A stretch of 64,000 nucleotides of DNA, taken from positions 219,178,000 to 219,241,999 of the forward strand of contig NC_073304.1 in NCBI RefSeq assembly GCF_027595985.1. The letters are read 5' to 3'. This document shows positions 17,301 to 30,750 of the stretch, piece after piece; the first letter of the stretch is position 1; the number at the start of each line of letters is the position of its first letter. The notes under the pieces were generated by a model. It ran no database searches. It was not told the DNA's origin and saw only the letters and a program-made list of their open reading frames with translations. A program made the position numbers and the translations under genes. The stretch is from Sorex araneus (lineage: Eukaryota; Chordata; Mammalia; Eulipotyphla; Soricidae).

Positions 17301-20219
17301 CCCAGGACACTTTGTGCAAACGGTCCAGGCAACCGAGAGCTGGGCCGGGAAGCCCCGCGCTGCCTTTCCTTCCCCAAGGCTCACTGCACTGCTGGACCCC
17401 TGCAGGCGGACGTGTCCTTGAGGGTTGGCATAAGCCCTGGCCCCCAGTTCCTGGTCCCTGCAGCCACCCCAGCTCTGTCCCTTGGAGTTCACTGGGGTGG
17501 AGCCCCCAGAATTTGCACAGGGTCCCTGTCCCCAGGAGTCTGGGCCAGGGCTGTGGGGTCTCACTGCAGAGTCACAAATCCTACAGACCCCCTGAGACAG
17601 CGCAGGACCTGGAAAGGGATGCTAAAGGGTAGGGTAACAGTGGGTAGGGGTGCAGAGGGGCTGCCAGGCCCAGGAGAGCCCAGGCCTGTGTCTGGGGGTC
17701 CAGCCTGGGAGCGGGCATGAGCCCTGACCCCCTTGAGGTTTTAGGGTGCGAGCCTGTAGTTTAGTGGGTCCCAGGGAAGCCCCACGTTCCTGTAGAACAG
17801 TGAAGTTGCTCTCAGGACACCCAGAACCTAGCACTTCTTTATCCACTGAGGGGTTAGCCCCCCTCCCCGCAGCCCTGTTCCCCTGCTCCTGGGTGCCAGG
17901 TCAGACCCCCACAGTTGCCCTGCCTGGGATCACCCCCTGCTCCTGTGAAGGATGTGCAGCTGCAATCTGGCACCACCCGTGGTGTCTGCACAGCCATCTG
18001 GCAGCTCGGAGCTGGAGTCTCGCCCTGGCGGGTGTGGGCCCCCCCAGTGTCTCTGGGGTCCCAGGGCTGGGATGGCATGTCCAGCAGCATGCATGCAGGT
18101 GTGGATGGGCCAGACCAACTCTGCCCAAGGCACACGGGCCATGGGTCGTTCAGTCCACATTTCCAGGGTGCCGGGTCTTGTGAGAAGGCTCTTCTGGGGT
18201 GCCTCTCGGAGTCCCCAGTCCTGTCCCTGCCTTGCTGCCCTGCTACATGCCTGCAGCCTCCAACTTTGCACGGGCTGAAGCCCAGAGCGGCTGGCGATGA
18301 GAAAACGGAAATCGGGGGGTAGCACTCAAGCACAGGTCTGCCCCAGGCCAGAGGTGGCCCTCTGGCAGGGATCCCATGCCCAGGCTGGGGGTGACCCCAA
18401 GTCCAGAAGCCTAATGAGCCTCCGGGTAGAGGTCTCGGGGCGCTGGCACACAGGTCAGTGCCAGGCGGACTCACGGCTCCCTTCCCACCCACAGGCCTTG
18501 GATGATGCCAACAAGGGCATTGTAGAAGGGCTGAAGAGAAACAGTTTCCGGGGGAGTTTCTTCGAGAAGAAAGGTGAGCCTGGACACCCCAGCTGTCCAC
18601 ACCTCCTGTGCGAGCAGGGGGGACCCCACCTGCACGGGGACCCAACTGTGCTGCTGAGCCCCTGGCCCCTCCTGTTCCCAAATCTCCTGCCCCCTGCCCC
18701 CTCTCCTGCTCCCATCCCCCATCTCCTGTTCTCTGTCCTCCTCCTCCTGTCCCCACTTCTCCTGTCCCCCTTCTCCCATCTCCTGTCCTCCCACCCTCCC
18801 TTATTCTGTCCCCCACCCGCTCCATTCCCCTCATCTCCTGTCTCCACTGTCCCCGTCCCTCCATTCCCAGTGTCCCCACGCCTCCTGCATGCTCTGCTAT
18901 CCCCCTCGCCCCCGCACTTCTCCATCCTGGTCTAGGGAAGGCCCAGTGGGCGGCAGCTGCCAGCACTTCCCTCCCAGAACAGCAGGTGGCAGCATTGCCC
19001 CAGCTCCACAAAGCGACCTTTTCCGGCTGGGAACTCGAGAGCCCCGAGGACTCCAGGAGACCAGTGGCATGTGGGCAGAGAATACGGGGCAGACTCGGTG
19101 CCTTTTCCCTGTCACTGCTGAGTACAAGGAGCAAGGATCCCGCTGGCTGTGAAACTGTCCTCCAGCTCAGCTACCTGCTAGCAGGCCACTGGCGTTTGGG
19201 TCGGGACCTGTCTAGCCGCAGAGGGAGGCCCCTGGAGAGAAGCAGCCCTGGCTCGTGCCCGAGAGGCTGGCGGCCTGGGCCCTTATTTCTTTGCAGAATG
19301 ACTTTCGCGTGTGACGTTTCCTCAGTTCCCAGGTCCCTTGCCTGCACACTCAGTGACACTGTGCAGTTTCATGAGAATCCACTGATGGAATCCTCCTGCC
19401 TGTGTGCATGTATGCGCGCGGCGTGTATGTGCGTGTGTGTGCTTGTGTGCACGTGTGTGCGTGTGTTTGAACTTTTTCTTTTTTGCGGTGTTTTGGGGTA
19501 ACACCCGCCTGTGCTGCAGGAACTACTCCTGGTTGTACGTGCTCCGGGGCTGCTACTGGTAGTGGTGGTTGGGGGGGACCCAAGGGTGCCAGGGATGGAA
19601 CCTGGACTTCCTGCAAAACATGTGTGCGACCCGCTCTGGGGTCTCTCCTTTTGGAAGGGGGATGCAGTGTCTCATCGGCACACAGAGCCAACACGCTTTT
19701 CTTCCCGCACTCACCCGCTTCTCAGAAGAGGAGGAGGATCTGCAAGGGAAGAAAAGCAGTAGGAGGCAGAAGATGCAGCCTGAGAAGGCGGGGAGCCACT
19801 GGGAGCAAGAGCACGGGAGTGACAGGGGCCTAGACGCGGACTCATCCCAGGAAAAGGTGCACAAGAGGGTGAGCAGGACGGGGGAGAGCAGCGAGCGGGA
19901 GGATTCGGAGAGCGGCAGCTCTTCCCAGACAATCGAGCCGAAGGACTCAGAAGATGTGGCGGGGGGGAGAGCAGCACAAGACCAAAGAACACGGAAAGAA
20001 GCAGGCAAGAGAAGAATACAAGTGGCCAAAGCAGAACTGAGGGAGATCTACAGGCGGCCCTCCGAGCTGGACCAGGCCCTCTCAGGGTCAAGCCTGAGGG
20101 ACTCCGAAGAGCTAGAGGGAAAATATTCAGAAATCTTCCAGAGAGACTTGGGAGAGCCGAGGAACGCAGATTCGAGAGACCTGAAATACACAAGGCGTGC
20201 CAAGAAGGAAGGTGAATGA
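1641..20219 (+). CDS. ODAD4: ODAD4 (TTC25), outer dynein arm docking complex subunit 4, 5'-incomplete
   Basis: ODAD4 is a TPR protein of motile cilia that helps dock outer dynein arms on the axonemal doublets; human loss causes primary ciliary dyskinesia (family knowledge). Coding exons seen here: 1641-1772, 2120-2270, 2872-2933, 3196-3361, 5365-5589, 5908-6115, 11685-11771, 13779-13975, 16333-16433, 18495-18573 and 19726-20219. They total 1902 nt with every phase matching, giving 633 residues plus stop. Adding the roughly 38 residues of the human first exon gives 671, against 672 in human as I recall it. TPR-like helices fall at about residues 39-115 and 300-480. The last 160 residues are charged and Ser/Glu/Arg-rich. 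The first exon with the start codon is not found in 1-1640 and must lie upstream of the window. Oddities are a SINE-duplicated acceptor before 2120 and a weak donor at 3362. Confidence 0.95.
1927..2112 (-). mobile_element. SOR-type SINE abutting an ODAD4 splice acceptor
   Basis: Antisense copy whose head end lies about 7 bp from the acceptor at 2119. The target duplication GCAGGGAAT occurs at 1917-1925 and 2116-2124. Confidence 0.9.
2120..2270 (+). CDS. ODAD4: ODAD4 coding exon, second TPR
   Basis: It starts GGA ATT TTG (GILQKAETLYTMGDFEF) after CAG at 2117-2119; donor GTGAGT at 2271; 50 codons plus one base. An antisense SINE ends only about 7 bp before the acceptor, and the acceptor itself is part of the SINE target-site duplication (copies at 1917-1925 and 2116-2124). 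Confidence 0.94.
2872..2933 (+). CDS. ODAD4: ODAD4 coding exon, linker
   Basis: 62 bp between CAG at 2869-2871 and GTGAGG at 2934. It completes a split Ser and encodes PSSVKLVNKGDLSFLSKQAE, collinear with the human linker after the second TPR. Confidence 0.93.
3196..3361 (+). CDS. ODAD4: ODAD4 coding exon, Lys-rich linker
   Basis: It starts at AGT CTG AAA after a GTT-rich tract and CAG at 3193-3195, and encodes SLKAQQKPQPMRQI through LGELYADKEYLEKLLLDE. Conservation and phase (ends in G, next exon supplies AC for Asp) force the donor GTTTTC at 3362, which is a poor match to GTRAGT. Confidence 0.9.
3483..3712 (-). mobile_element. MIR-like relic split by a SINE
   Basis: GGTGGAAACTGAGGCATACA and GAGGTCAGGTAACCACCTAA joined across the SINE read like the antisense MIR core (GGAAACTGAGGCACAGAGAG then GGTTAAGTAAC). 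The younger SINE at 3522-3660 divides it. Confidence 0.5.
3522..3660 (+). mobile_element. SOR-type SINE, head-truncated
   Basis: Starts within the tRNA head; 11-bp target duplication at 3511-3521 and 3661-3671 despite the truncation. Confidence 0.88.
3793..3963 (+). mobile_element. SOR-type SINE
   Basis: Head at 3797, box B aagttcgatccc and poly(A) after a C run. Confidence 0.88.
4060..4228 (-). mobile_element. SOR-type SINE, diverged
   Basis: Antisense body and head (ctatctctctggcc) with many substitutions. Confidence 0.8.
4265..4455 (-). mobile_element. SOR-type SINE, full length
   Basis: Antisense, (TTTA)n tail. Target duplication AGCTCTCCTT at 4255-4264 and 4456-4465. Confidence 0.94.
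5365..5589 (+). CDS. ODAD4: ODAD4 coding exon, conserved middle region
   Basis: 225 bp, acceptor CCCCAG, donor GTGGGT at 5590. It encodes LIRGTIKQGLTVEDLIL, then GINYLDTRSNFWRQQKPIYA and the RKRRPSQTARYILKSLEDID segment, strongly conserved with human. Confidence 0.95.
5714..5861 (+). mobile_element. SOR-type SINE, short
   Basis: Sense copy with a small internal deletion; ends 46 bp before the ODAD4 exon at 5908. Confidence 0.9.
5908..6115 (+). CDS. ODAD4: ODAD4 coding exon, TPR
   Basis: Acceptor TAG at 5905-5907, donor GTGAGT at 6116; 208 bp. It encodes LTSGSAEGSLQKAEKVLKKV and the TPR GNLYSCIGNAQIELGQM, ending inside a Tyr codon (TA plus T). The junction reads Met-Met-Leu where human has Met-Leu-Leu. 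Confidence 0.95.
6365..6538 (-). mobile_element. SOR-type SINE
   Basis: Antisense, diverged head ctagctctccagcccc. Confidence 0.88.
6555..6741 (-). mobile_element. SOR-type SINE, full length
   Basis: Antisense copy with a T18-long tail, tandem after the previous SINE. Confidence 0.93.
7440..7592 (+). mobile_element. SOR-type SINE, head-truncated
   Basis: Begins in the anticodon-like region; box B ggttcaatccttgg is mutated. Confidence 0.82.
7725..7885 (+). mobile_element. SOR-type SINE, diverged
   Basis: Sense head and body with gtggccccccc end. Confidence 0.82.
8784..8956 (+). mobile_element. SOR-type SINE, full length
   Basis: Target duplication of 14 bp at 8770-8783 and 8957-8970; young-looking head. 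Confidence 0.95.
8971..9107 (+). mobile_element. SOR-type SINE, partial
   Basis: Degenerate sense copy directly downstream of the previous element; box B lost. Confidence 0.75.
9385..9541 (-). mobile_element. SOR-type SINE, very degenerate
   Basis: Antisense body landmarks only; the next SINE inserted at its head end. Confidence 0.6.
9552..9727 (-). mobile_element. SOR-type SINE, full length
   Basis: Target duplication TAGCCTAACC at 9542-9551 and 9728-9737. Confidence 0.94.
9878..10066 (+). mobile_element. SOR-type SINE
   Basis: Sense copy with A13 and GA tail. Confidence 0.88.
10330..10759 (+). promoter_or_regulatory. Intronic CpG-rich patch in ODAD4 with splice donor at its edge
   Basis: Dense CpGs (CGCGCC, GTCGCG, GGCCCGGCGG, AGGCGCGCGA) unlike the flanking intron, preceded by a G-run block at 10184-10258 and ended by a canonical GTGAGT at 10760. 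It could be an alternative first exon or CpG-island enhancer; no coding similarity is seen. Confidence 0.4.
10811..11004 (-). mobile_element. SOR-type SINE, full length
   Basis: 16-bp target duplication at 10795-10810 and 11005-11020; TTTAA-rich tail. Confidence 0.95.
11052..11140 (+). mobile_element. SOR-type SINE, 3' part
   Basis: Only the body and tail are left. Confidence 0.6.
11277..11458 (-). mobile_element. SOR-type SINE, diverged
   Basis: Antisense; head ctatctttccagcccc. Confidence 0.82.
11465..11635 (-). mobile_element. SOR-type SINE, degenerate
   Basis: Antisense; ends 50 bp before the ODAD4 exon at 11685. Confidence 0.65.
11685..11771 (+). CDS. ODAD4: ODAD4 coding exon, TPR
   Basis: 87 bp, acceptor CACAG, donor GTGAGT at 11772. 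It encodes DLPDAKSRALDNIGRVFARV and GKFQQAID, a TPR helix pair. It follows a 5.6 kb SINE-filled intron. Confidence 0.95.
12026..12475 (+). mobile_element. SOR-type SINE interrupted by second-family SINE
   Basis: Sense head and body to 12187, tail resumes at 12444. Its target duplicate AAGTGGCA lies at 12016 and 12476. Confidence 0.9.
12188..12443 (-). mobile_element. Second SINE family (tRNA head, CTGTCA tail), full copy
   Basis: Minus-strand reading: tRNA-like head (GAAGCGATAGCACAGAGGG and box B), then an unrelated body (GGAGAGCCCGGCAAGCTACC, GGCATATTCGATATGCC, GAGCAAATCGATGAGCAACG) and a (TGACAG)n tail. It is inserted in the tail of another SINE with a 10-bp duplication GGGTGTGACC at 12178 and 12444. 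Confidence 0.8.
12486..12674 (+). mobile_element. SOR-type SINE, full length
   Basis: Sense, (CAAA)n tail. Flanked by AAGTGGCAGG at 12476-12485 and 12675-12684. Confidence 0.95.
12685..12857 (+). mobile_element. SOR-type SINE, full length
   Basis: Third copy at the same target; flanks AAGTGGCAGG at 12675-12684 and 12858-12867. Confidence 0.95.
13310..13451 (-). mobile_element. SOR-type SINE, diverged
   Basis: Antisense, preceded by a (GTT)n tail at 13274-13312. Confidence 0.8.
13508..13679 (-). mobile_element. SOR-type SINE, full length
   Basis: Antisense, well conserved; 99 bp before the ODAD4 exon at 13779. Confidence 0.94.
13779..13975 (+). CDS. ODAD4: ODAD4 coding exon, TPR
   Basis: 197 bp, acceptor CCCCAG, donor GTAGGG at 13976. 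It encodes WEEKIPLAKTTLEKTWLFHE, then GRCYLELDQAWQAQNYGEKS and ends NASVLVAQAQ: two TPR-type helical pairs identical or nearly so to human. Confidence 0.95.
14129..14262 (-). mobile_element. SOR-type SINE, degenerate
   Basis: Antisense body with head remnant atccgtccagctc. Confidence 0.65.
14315..14501 (-). mobile_element. SOR-type SINE, full length
   Basis: Antisense, TTTTC tail. Near-duplicate AGGCTTTTCTT and AGCCTTTTCTT flank it. Confidence 0.92.
14862..14982 (+). mobile_element. SOR-type SINE, shortened
   Basis: Sense copy with an internal deletion of the body. Confidence 0.78.
14988..15158 (+). mobile_element. SOR-type SINE
   Basis: Sense, full body; tandem with the previous copy. Confidence 0.92.
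15282..15453 (-). mobile_element. SOR-type SINE, diverged
   Basis: Antisense copy with ccacacccagtggtgctcag start. Confidence 0.82.
15625..15777 (+). mobile_element. SOR-type SINE, diverged
   Basis: Sense; box B ggttcgacctcc, body partly deleted. Confidence 0.8.
15828..16007 (+). mobile_element. SOR-type SINE, diverged
   Basis: Sense; (AAC)n tail. Confidence 0.8.
16333..16433 (+). CDS. ODAD4: ODAD4 coding exon, last TPR
   Basis: 101 bp between TTCCAG and GTGAGC at 16434. It encodes KLKDFESAVNNFEKALERAK and VHNNEAQQAIIS, the final TPR of the repeat array, and ends in phase 0. Confidence 0.95.
16788..17122. repeat. CA-rich minisatellite with TTGCAGACA core
   Basis: Alternating CA/TG/CG dinucleotides carry four copies of a CCCATATATTGCAGACA-like core at about 16847, 16917, 16994 and 17045. 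Confidence 0.8.
18495..18573 (+). CDS. ODAD4: ODAD4 coding exon, start of variable tail
   Basis: 79 bp, acceptor CCACAG, donor GTGAGC at 18574. It encodes ALDDANKGIVEGLKRNSF and then a stretch ending FFEKK that diverges from human. A 250-bp C/T-rich tract begins soon after the donor. Confidence 0.88.
18650..18912. repeat. C/T-rich tract with CTCCTGTCCCC units
   Basis: Nearly pure pyrimidine, irregular CTCCTGT(C)n units. It lies in ODAD4 intron just after the exon ending 18573 and creates a long spurious minus-strand frame. Confidence 0.8.
19402..19468. repeat. (GT/GC)n repeat
   Basis: Imperfect GTGTGCGTGTGT series in the last ODAD4 intron. Confidence 0.8.
19470..19650 (-). mobile_element. 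SOR-type SINE, very degenerate
   Basis: Antisense landmarks only; ends 75 bp before the last ODAD4 exon. Confidence 0.5.
19726..20219 (+). CDS. ODAD4: ODAD4 terminal coding exon
   Basis: Acceptor TCTCAG ends at 19725; stop TGA at 20217-20219. It encodes a charged tail with an EEEEDLQGKK start, Ser/Glu runs, and an EIYRRPSELDQALSG motif that matches the human tail, which anchors the frame. Most of the rest is poorly conserved. Reading frame and total length (671 predicted) support it as the true last exon. Confidence 0.9.
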
Positions 20220-20984
20220 GGCAGGTGGGGCAGGGGGCAGAAGGGCCGGACAGAAGGGGCCTGCCCCGGTGAGACTGACTTCTCACGGACCCCACACAGG
20301 TCCCCTCTGCCTCTTCATGCCACTAGGTTTTCTTTGAATACAAACCTTTCACTCTTCCCCAGCCCGAGTCTGTTGTTTCGCTCTGCGTCCCCACCCACCT
20401 CTGAACACGCTTCAGAGAAGGTGCTCGCGCTGGCCGGGTGAGCCGTACCCAGGCCTGCAGGAACACGGCCTCTTCCCCAGGCCTGTTCCAGGGCCAAATG
20501 GGAAAAATGAGAAAAATGTTGTGGATCCGAAGCAATAGTGCAGCGGGGAGGGCAAAAGTACTGAGAAGAAAGGGCTTCGGGAGGGTGAAGTGAGCTCCAA
20601 GGCGCCCAGAAGGCTCACAGGACTGGGACCAGGGAGAGGAAAGGGGTGGGGGCAGAGGCCAGGCTGGCGACCCCCCCACCCTTCCACCCCCATTACCCCC
20701 CTGCTCCTGTGTGCAGGGCACTGTGGAAGGGAGGCTTTCGGGAAGGAAGAATGAGCAGGGCCTGAAAAAGCACAAGATCAGGCACGCTCCCAGGAGAAGA
20801 GTCGGAAGCTCCTTCCTAGAGCAGCTGAATGTGGCCCAAACTCCCCCCTGTCCAATAAGCAAATAAGAAGAAAGCTACCATAGTATTCAAAAGCCAGAAA
20901 AGCACACTGGGCCAGCGTTAGCCATCACATAGCGAGGGGCCCACTTGTCAGCCCCCAAGCCTTGAAAACAGATAAACAGATGGC

Positions 20985-21106
<122 letters not shown>

Positions 21107-21244
21107 GTCTCAGGGGAAGGCACAGCATATTCTCAGAGGGGAGGCTCAGCTGTGTAATTCTGGGGACACAAACCCAGGCATCAGCCCCAGAGGGGTCTCC
21201 ATAGTCCCTCCCCCCTTTAAGAGCCTTTATGAATTCTTCCCTTT

Positions 21245-21407
21245 ATGGAGCCGTAGAACAGCTGTCAGGGCACTTGTCTTGTGTGCAGCCAACTGGGTTT
21301 GATCCCCCACATCCCATATGGTTTCCTGAGCACCGCCAGGAGTAATTCCTGAGTGAAGGGAGAGCATCCTAGGGTGTGGCTACAAAACAAAACAAAACAA
21401 AAAAAAG
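21245..21407 (+). mobile_element. SOR-type SINE, diverged
   Basis: Sense; CAAAA tail. Confidence 0.82.
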
Positions 21408-21504
21408 AAGAGGCAGGGGTGAAGCAGCCACATCACAGGGTGGATTAGGGTTTCTCTACATCATTCATGGTGTGTCAAAACACTCAACAAGAGAAAACAA
21501 TACT

Positions 21505-21653
21505 TAGGGCTGAAGAGAGCACAGTGGGTAGGGCACTTGCCTTGCACACGGCGGGCCTGGGGTTCAATCCCTGGCAGTCCATGTAGTCTCCTAAGCCCAG
21601 TCAGAAGTGAGCCTTGAGCTAGGAGTGCCTTCCCCCCCAAAAAAAAAAATAGA
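21505..21653 (+). mobile_element. SOR-type SINE, diverged
   Basis: Sense; body partly deleted. Confidence 0.78.
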
Positions 21654-22252
21654 AACGAGGGCCGTGGAAGTAGCTCAAGTTGCGTAGCACATGCTCGCTC
21701 CTGTGTGGTCCTCATTGGAACCCAGCAGAATATTCCGCTTTGCTGGGCGGGGTGGAGCGGAGGACACTGAACCTGCCTCTGTGAGCACTTCTGGGAATGG
21801 CCCCGAGAGACCTCCCAACCACGCCCTCCCGAGGAAAATGAAAATGAATGTAAAAAATCTCCGAATGCATCTCAGCGCCTTCAAGGCAGCGGCTTTTTGC
21901 AAGACTCTGCGCTTGCACTGCAAGGCGTTTGCAAGAATCCTTTCCAAGGGCTGCTCCTGCAAGACTTTGCCCTCGCACTCCGCTGCCTCCCTCGCCGTTC
22001 ACACCTGCGTCCGGGCGCGCTGCAGCTGCAGGCGGGAGCGGGCGACGGCGCGTGGCCGCTTCCTCCTGCCTGTAAGTTTCGGGTTCGTGTCCCCGCGCCT
22101 GCGCCTGCGCAGAGAGGCCCGCCCCGCCCCGGGGCTATGAAAGGCGCGGGGCGTGCGCTCCCGGGCCTGCACTCGGCGTCCCTCCGCGCAGGCGGGCGGC
22201 CCCGGGGAGCTCGTGCCTGCGCAGGCGGCGACAGCGGCGCCCCCTCCTCATC

Positions 22253-28517
<6,265 letters not shown>

Positions 28518-29325
28518 GCGGGCACCCCAGCCCCTCACTCTGTGAGCGGGGATGGGGCCCTGTTCGAGCTTGGTTTTCAGATTCTTTTTGTTACTCCGAG
28601 TTAACCTTCCGGTAATGTTAGACACAAGGCCCCCTCCTCTAACCCTCCAGCTGTCCGCACAGCGGGGTGGGCAGATGCCCTCCAGGGACCTCGGCCCACG
28701 CTGATGAGGTCAGACTGAGCCGGGCCTGGTGCCACAGCCGCCACTGAGTCCTGCTCCAGTTCTTGGAGCCCCCCCCCGTCCTGCCCCACCGCCACCCTGT
28801 GCCTGCCTGTCCCCCACTCTGGTCAGAGCCGCAGGGCCCCACATGGTGGTTTCCACGGCCATGGAGAACAGTGGTGGGGCTGAGGGGAGGGTCCCTGGGC
28901 TCTCGCCTGTTTCCTAAGCAGCCTGTCCCGGCCACTTCCTGGCTCCCCCACGCTCTCCCTCCCGCAGTGTGTGCGGCTGGGGACATGGAGGCGAGACGTG
29001 ACCTCGGGGGGGAAGCTCCGGCCTTGCTACCCGCCCAGCCATCTGTCTCCTTGGTGCCTCCTACAAAGGCTGATGGCGCGGACTCCTGGCTGTCGAGGCC
29101 CAAGCCTAACCAGATGCCTCTGGGAAGGGGACTAACACTGCTACGTGTGCTGTGGTCTCTGGGGTGCTGCCCCCCCTGCCACCTCTCTGCTCGGTTAACA
29201 GGGCCTTGCTAATCAGGATGTCACCCGACAAAAGTGGTTGGGACTTATGATACTGTGGTGGCTCTGCCCAGCCTCAGTGACCTGTAAGACTGCTAATGAA
29301 TAAACCACGTTAATCCCGGCTGTGT
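28518..29325 (+). other. CNP: CNP 3' UTR
   Basis: Follows the TGA at 28517 without any intron signal and ends just after the AATAAA at 29299. It is mostly GC-rich with no SINE, in contrast to all introns around it. Confidence 0.8.
29299..29304 (+). terminator. CNP: CNP poly(A) signal
   Basis: Canonical AATAAA 782 bp after the stop codon, followed by a GT-rich stretch (ctgtgtgcagtctctgt) around 29320-29336, the expected downstream element. Confidence 0.85.
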
Positions 29326-30420
29326 GCAGTCTCTGTCGCCCTCCGGCCCGGCTGGGGCCATCGGTCCTGTCTCCTGCGCTGGCTGGGCCCAGCTGTGGTG
29401 AGGCGGGGCAGCCGAACAGTGTGGCTTTCATGGGGAAGGAGAGGCTGCTGGGGGCTGGGCTGCACGCAGCACAGGCCTGTCCCCCATCAACGGCTGGCCA
29501 CAGACCCGCAGGTGCGTCTGGCCCAATGCACCAGGACGTCTCAGCGAGACCTGGGGGTCCGGCTCACCTGGCCCCCTCAAATGTGCAGATGCAGGAGCGC
29601 CGGTACGGGGTGCGTCTCCCAGCAGCAGGGGCACGGGCAGCTCTGTGGCATTTCCCGGACTGATGGGTTGCCTCACTGTGGCCTTGCTGCTAACGGGGAC
29701 ACCTGAGGGAAGGGGACAGAGGCTAGAAAGTAAATCACATAATCCTACTTGGTTCAAGGTCTTCCCCGGCCATATCTGCGACAATCTAAGCTGTCGTCAA
29801 AGGCACACTCTGCCTGGAGCTCCTGCTAGGTGTCACCTGAGTAGCAGACAAAGCCCCCACCCAGCTGGCCCTCGGATAAGGCAGGGGCTTCCTTCACGGG
29901 AGCCACTGTCTGGCCCAGGAGTTGGTCTGGGCGTCAGGATCAATTCTCATCTCTGACCCCTGTGAGCCTGTGCAGGCATTTCAAGAGCCCATGTCAGCCG
30001 CCCAGGCCGGAGTGACAGCACAGCAGGCAGGGTGCTTGCCTTGCATGCAGCAGACCCGAGTTGGATCCGCAGCCCCTCAGTTCCCTCAAGCCCTGCCACA
30101 AGTGATTCCTGAGTGCGGAGCCAGGAGTAAGCCCTGAGCAGCACTGGGTGCGGCTCGCTCCTCAGCCCCTCCAGGCCAGCCCTGCCCGCCAGCCACCACC
30201 CCTGCATGTGTGCGCCCCACTGTAAGATAAGCTGAACCCCTCCTGTAACTGCCTTCAGGCGGGGCGCAGCAGCATTCTACCTGCCAACAGGTGGGTGCCC
30301 GCGGCTCTATCGGGGCGCGTGCTTTATCGCGTCCCTGTCACCTTCTGATCCTGGCTGCAGGCTCGGCTCTGGCTCACTGACTCTGGCCTGACACAAAGCA
30401 GCTGCCAGAGCAAAGCGCCA
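29326..30420. other. CNP-DNAJC7 convergent intergenic spacer
   Basis: No gene is seen. It lies between two facing 3' ends and holds one old sense SINE (30001-30161) and otherwise unique sequence. Confidence 0.7.
30001..30161 (+). mobile_element. SOR-type SINE, diverged
   Basis: Sense, in the convergent spacer; no A tail left. Confidence 0.82.
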
Positions 30421-30424
30421 GAAA

Positions 30425-30712
30425 TGGTCAAAACAATTTTATTCTCTTTAACTTTTTTTTTCCTTTTTTAATAAAGTTAAACAGTAAAACAAAAAATTCA
30501 CAAGCTGCCTCCCTATCTGCCCCCCGCCTCCCTCCCCTCCCCGCAGTCTTGGGCGCTGGCTCTTCCGTCACCCCACTCACAGACACGGGATCCAACTGAG
30601 AAAACGAAACTGCTCTAGCACGTGGAGTCTGAAGGGAGCAGGGCAACTGTGTCCACATTCAAGGTTACACTGAGCAAGTCTGCATTTTCTGGGTCTGGCT
30701 TGCGTCCCTTCA
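30425..30712 (-). other. DNAJC7: DNAJC7 3' UTR
   Basis: Short, repeat-free trailer between the stop codon and the poly(A) signal. The minus-strand reading contains an A/T-rich end similar to short DNAJC7 trailers in other mammals (inference). Confidence 0.75.
30439..30444 (-). terminator. DNAJC7: DNAJC7 poly(A) signal
   Basis: AATAAA on the minus strand (tttatt on plus), about 270 bp after the stop. It faces the CNP poly(A) signal 1.1 kb away. Confidence 0.8.
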
Positions 30713-30750
30713 CTAGCCAAACTGGAAAAAGAAATTTCCCGGACCAGACG
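30713..30750 (-). CDS. DNAJC7: DNAJC7 exon 14 coding part and stop
   Basis: Acceptor TTCCAG; encodes [11 protein letters not shown] then TAG at 30713-30715, directly followed by TGA, a tandem stop. Confidence 0.95.

Noticed and set aside
17854-19134. 426-codon open frame on the minus strand
   Set aside because: Its middle is a Gly/Thr/Glu repeat translated from the C/T-rich tract 18650-18912 and it overlaps a conserved ODAD4 exon on the other strand; no known protein resemblance.
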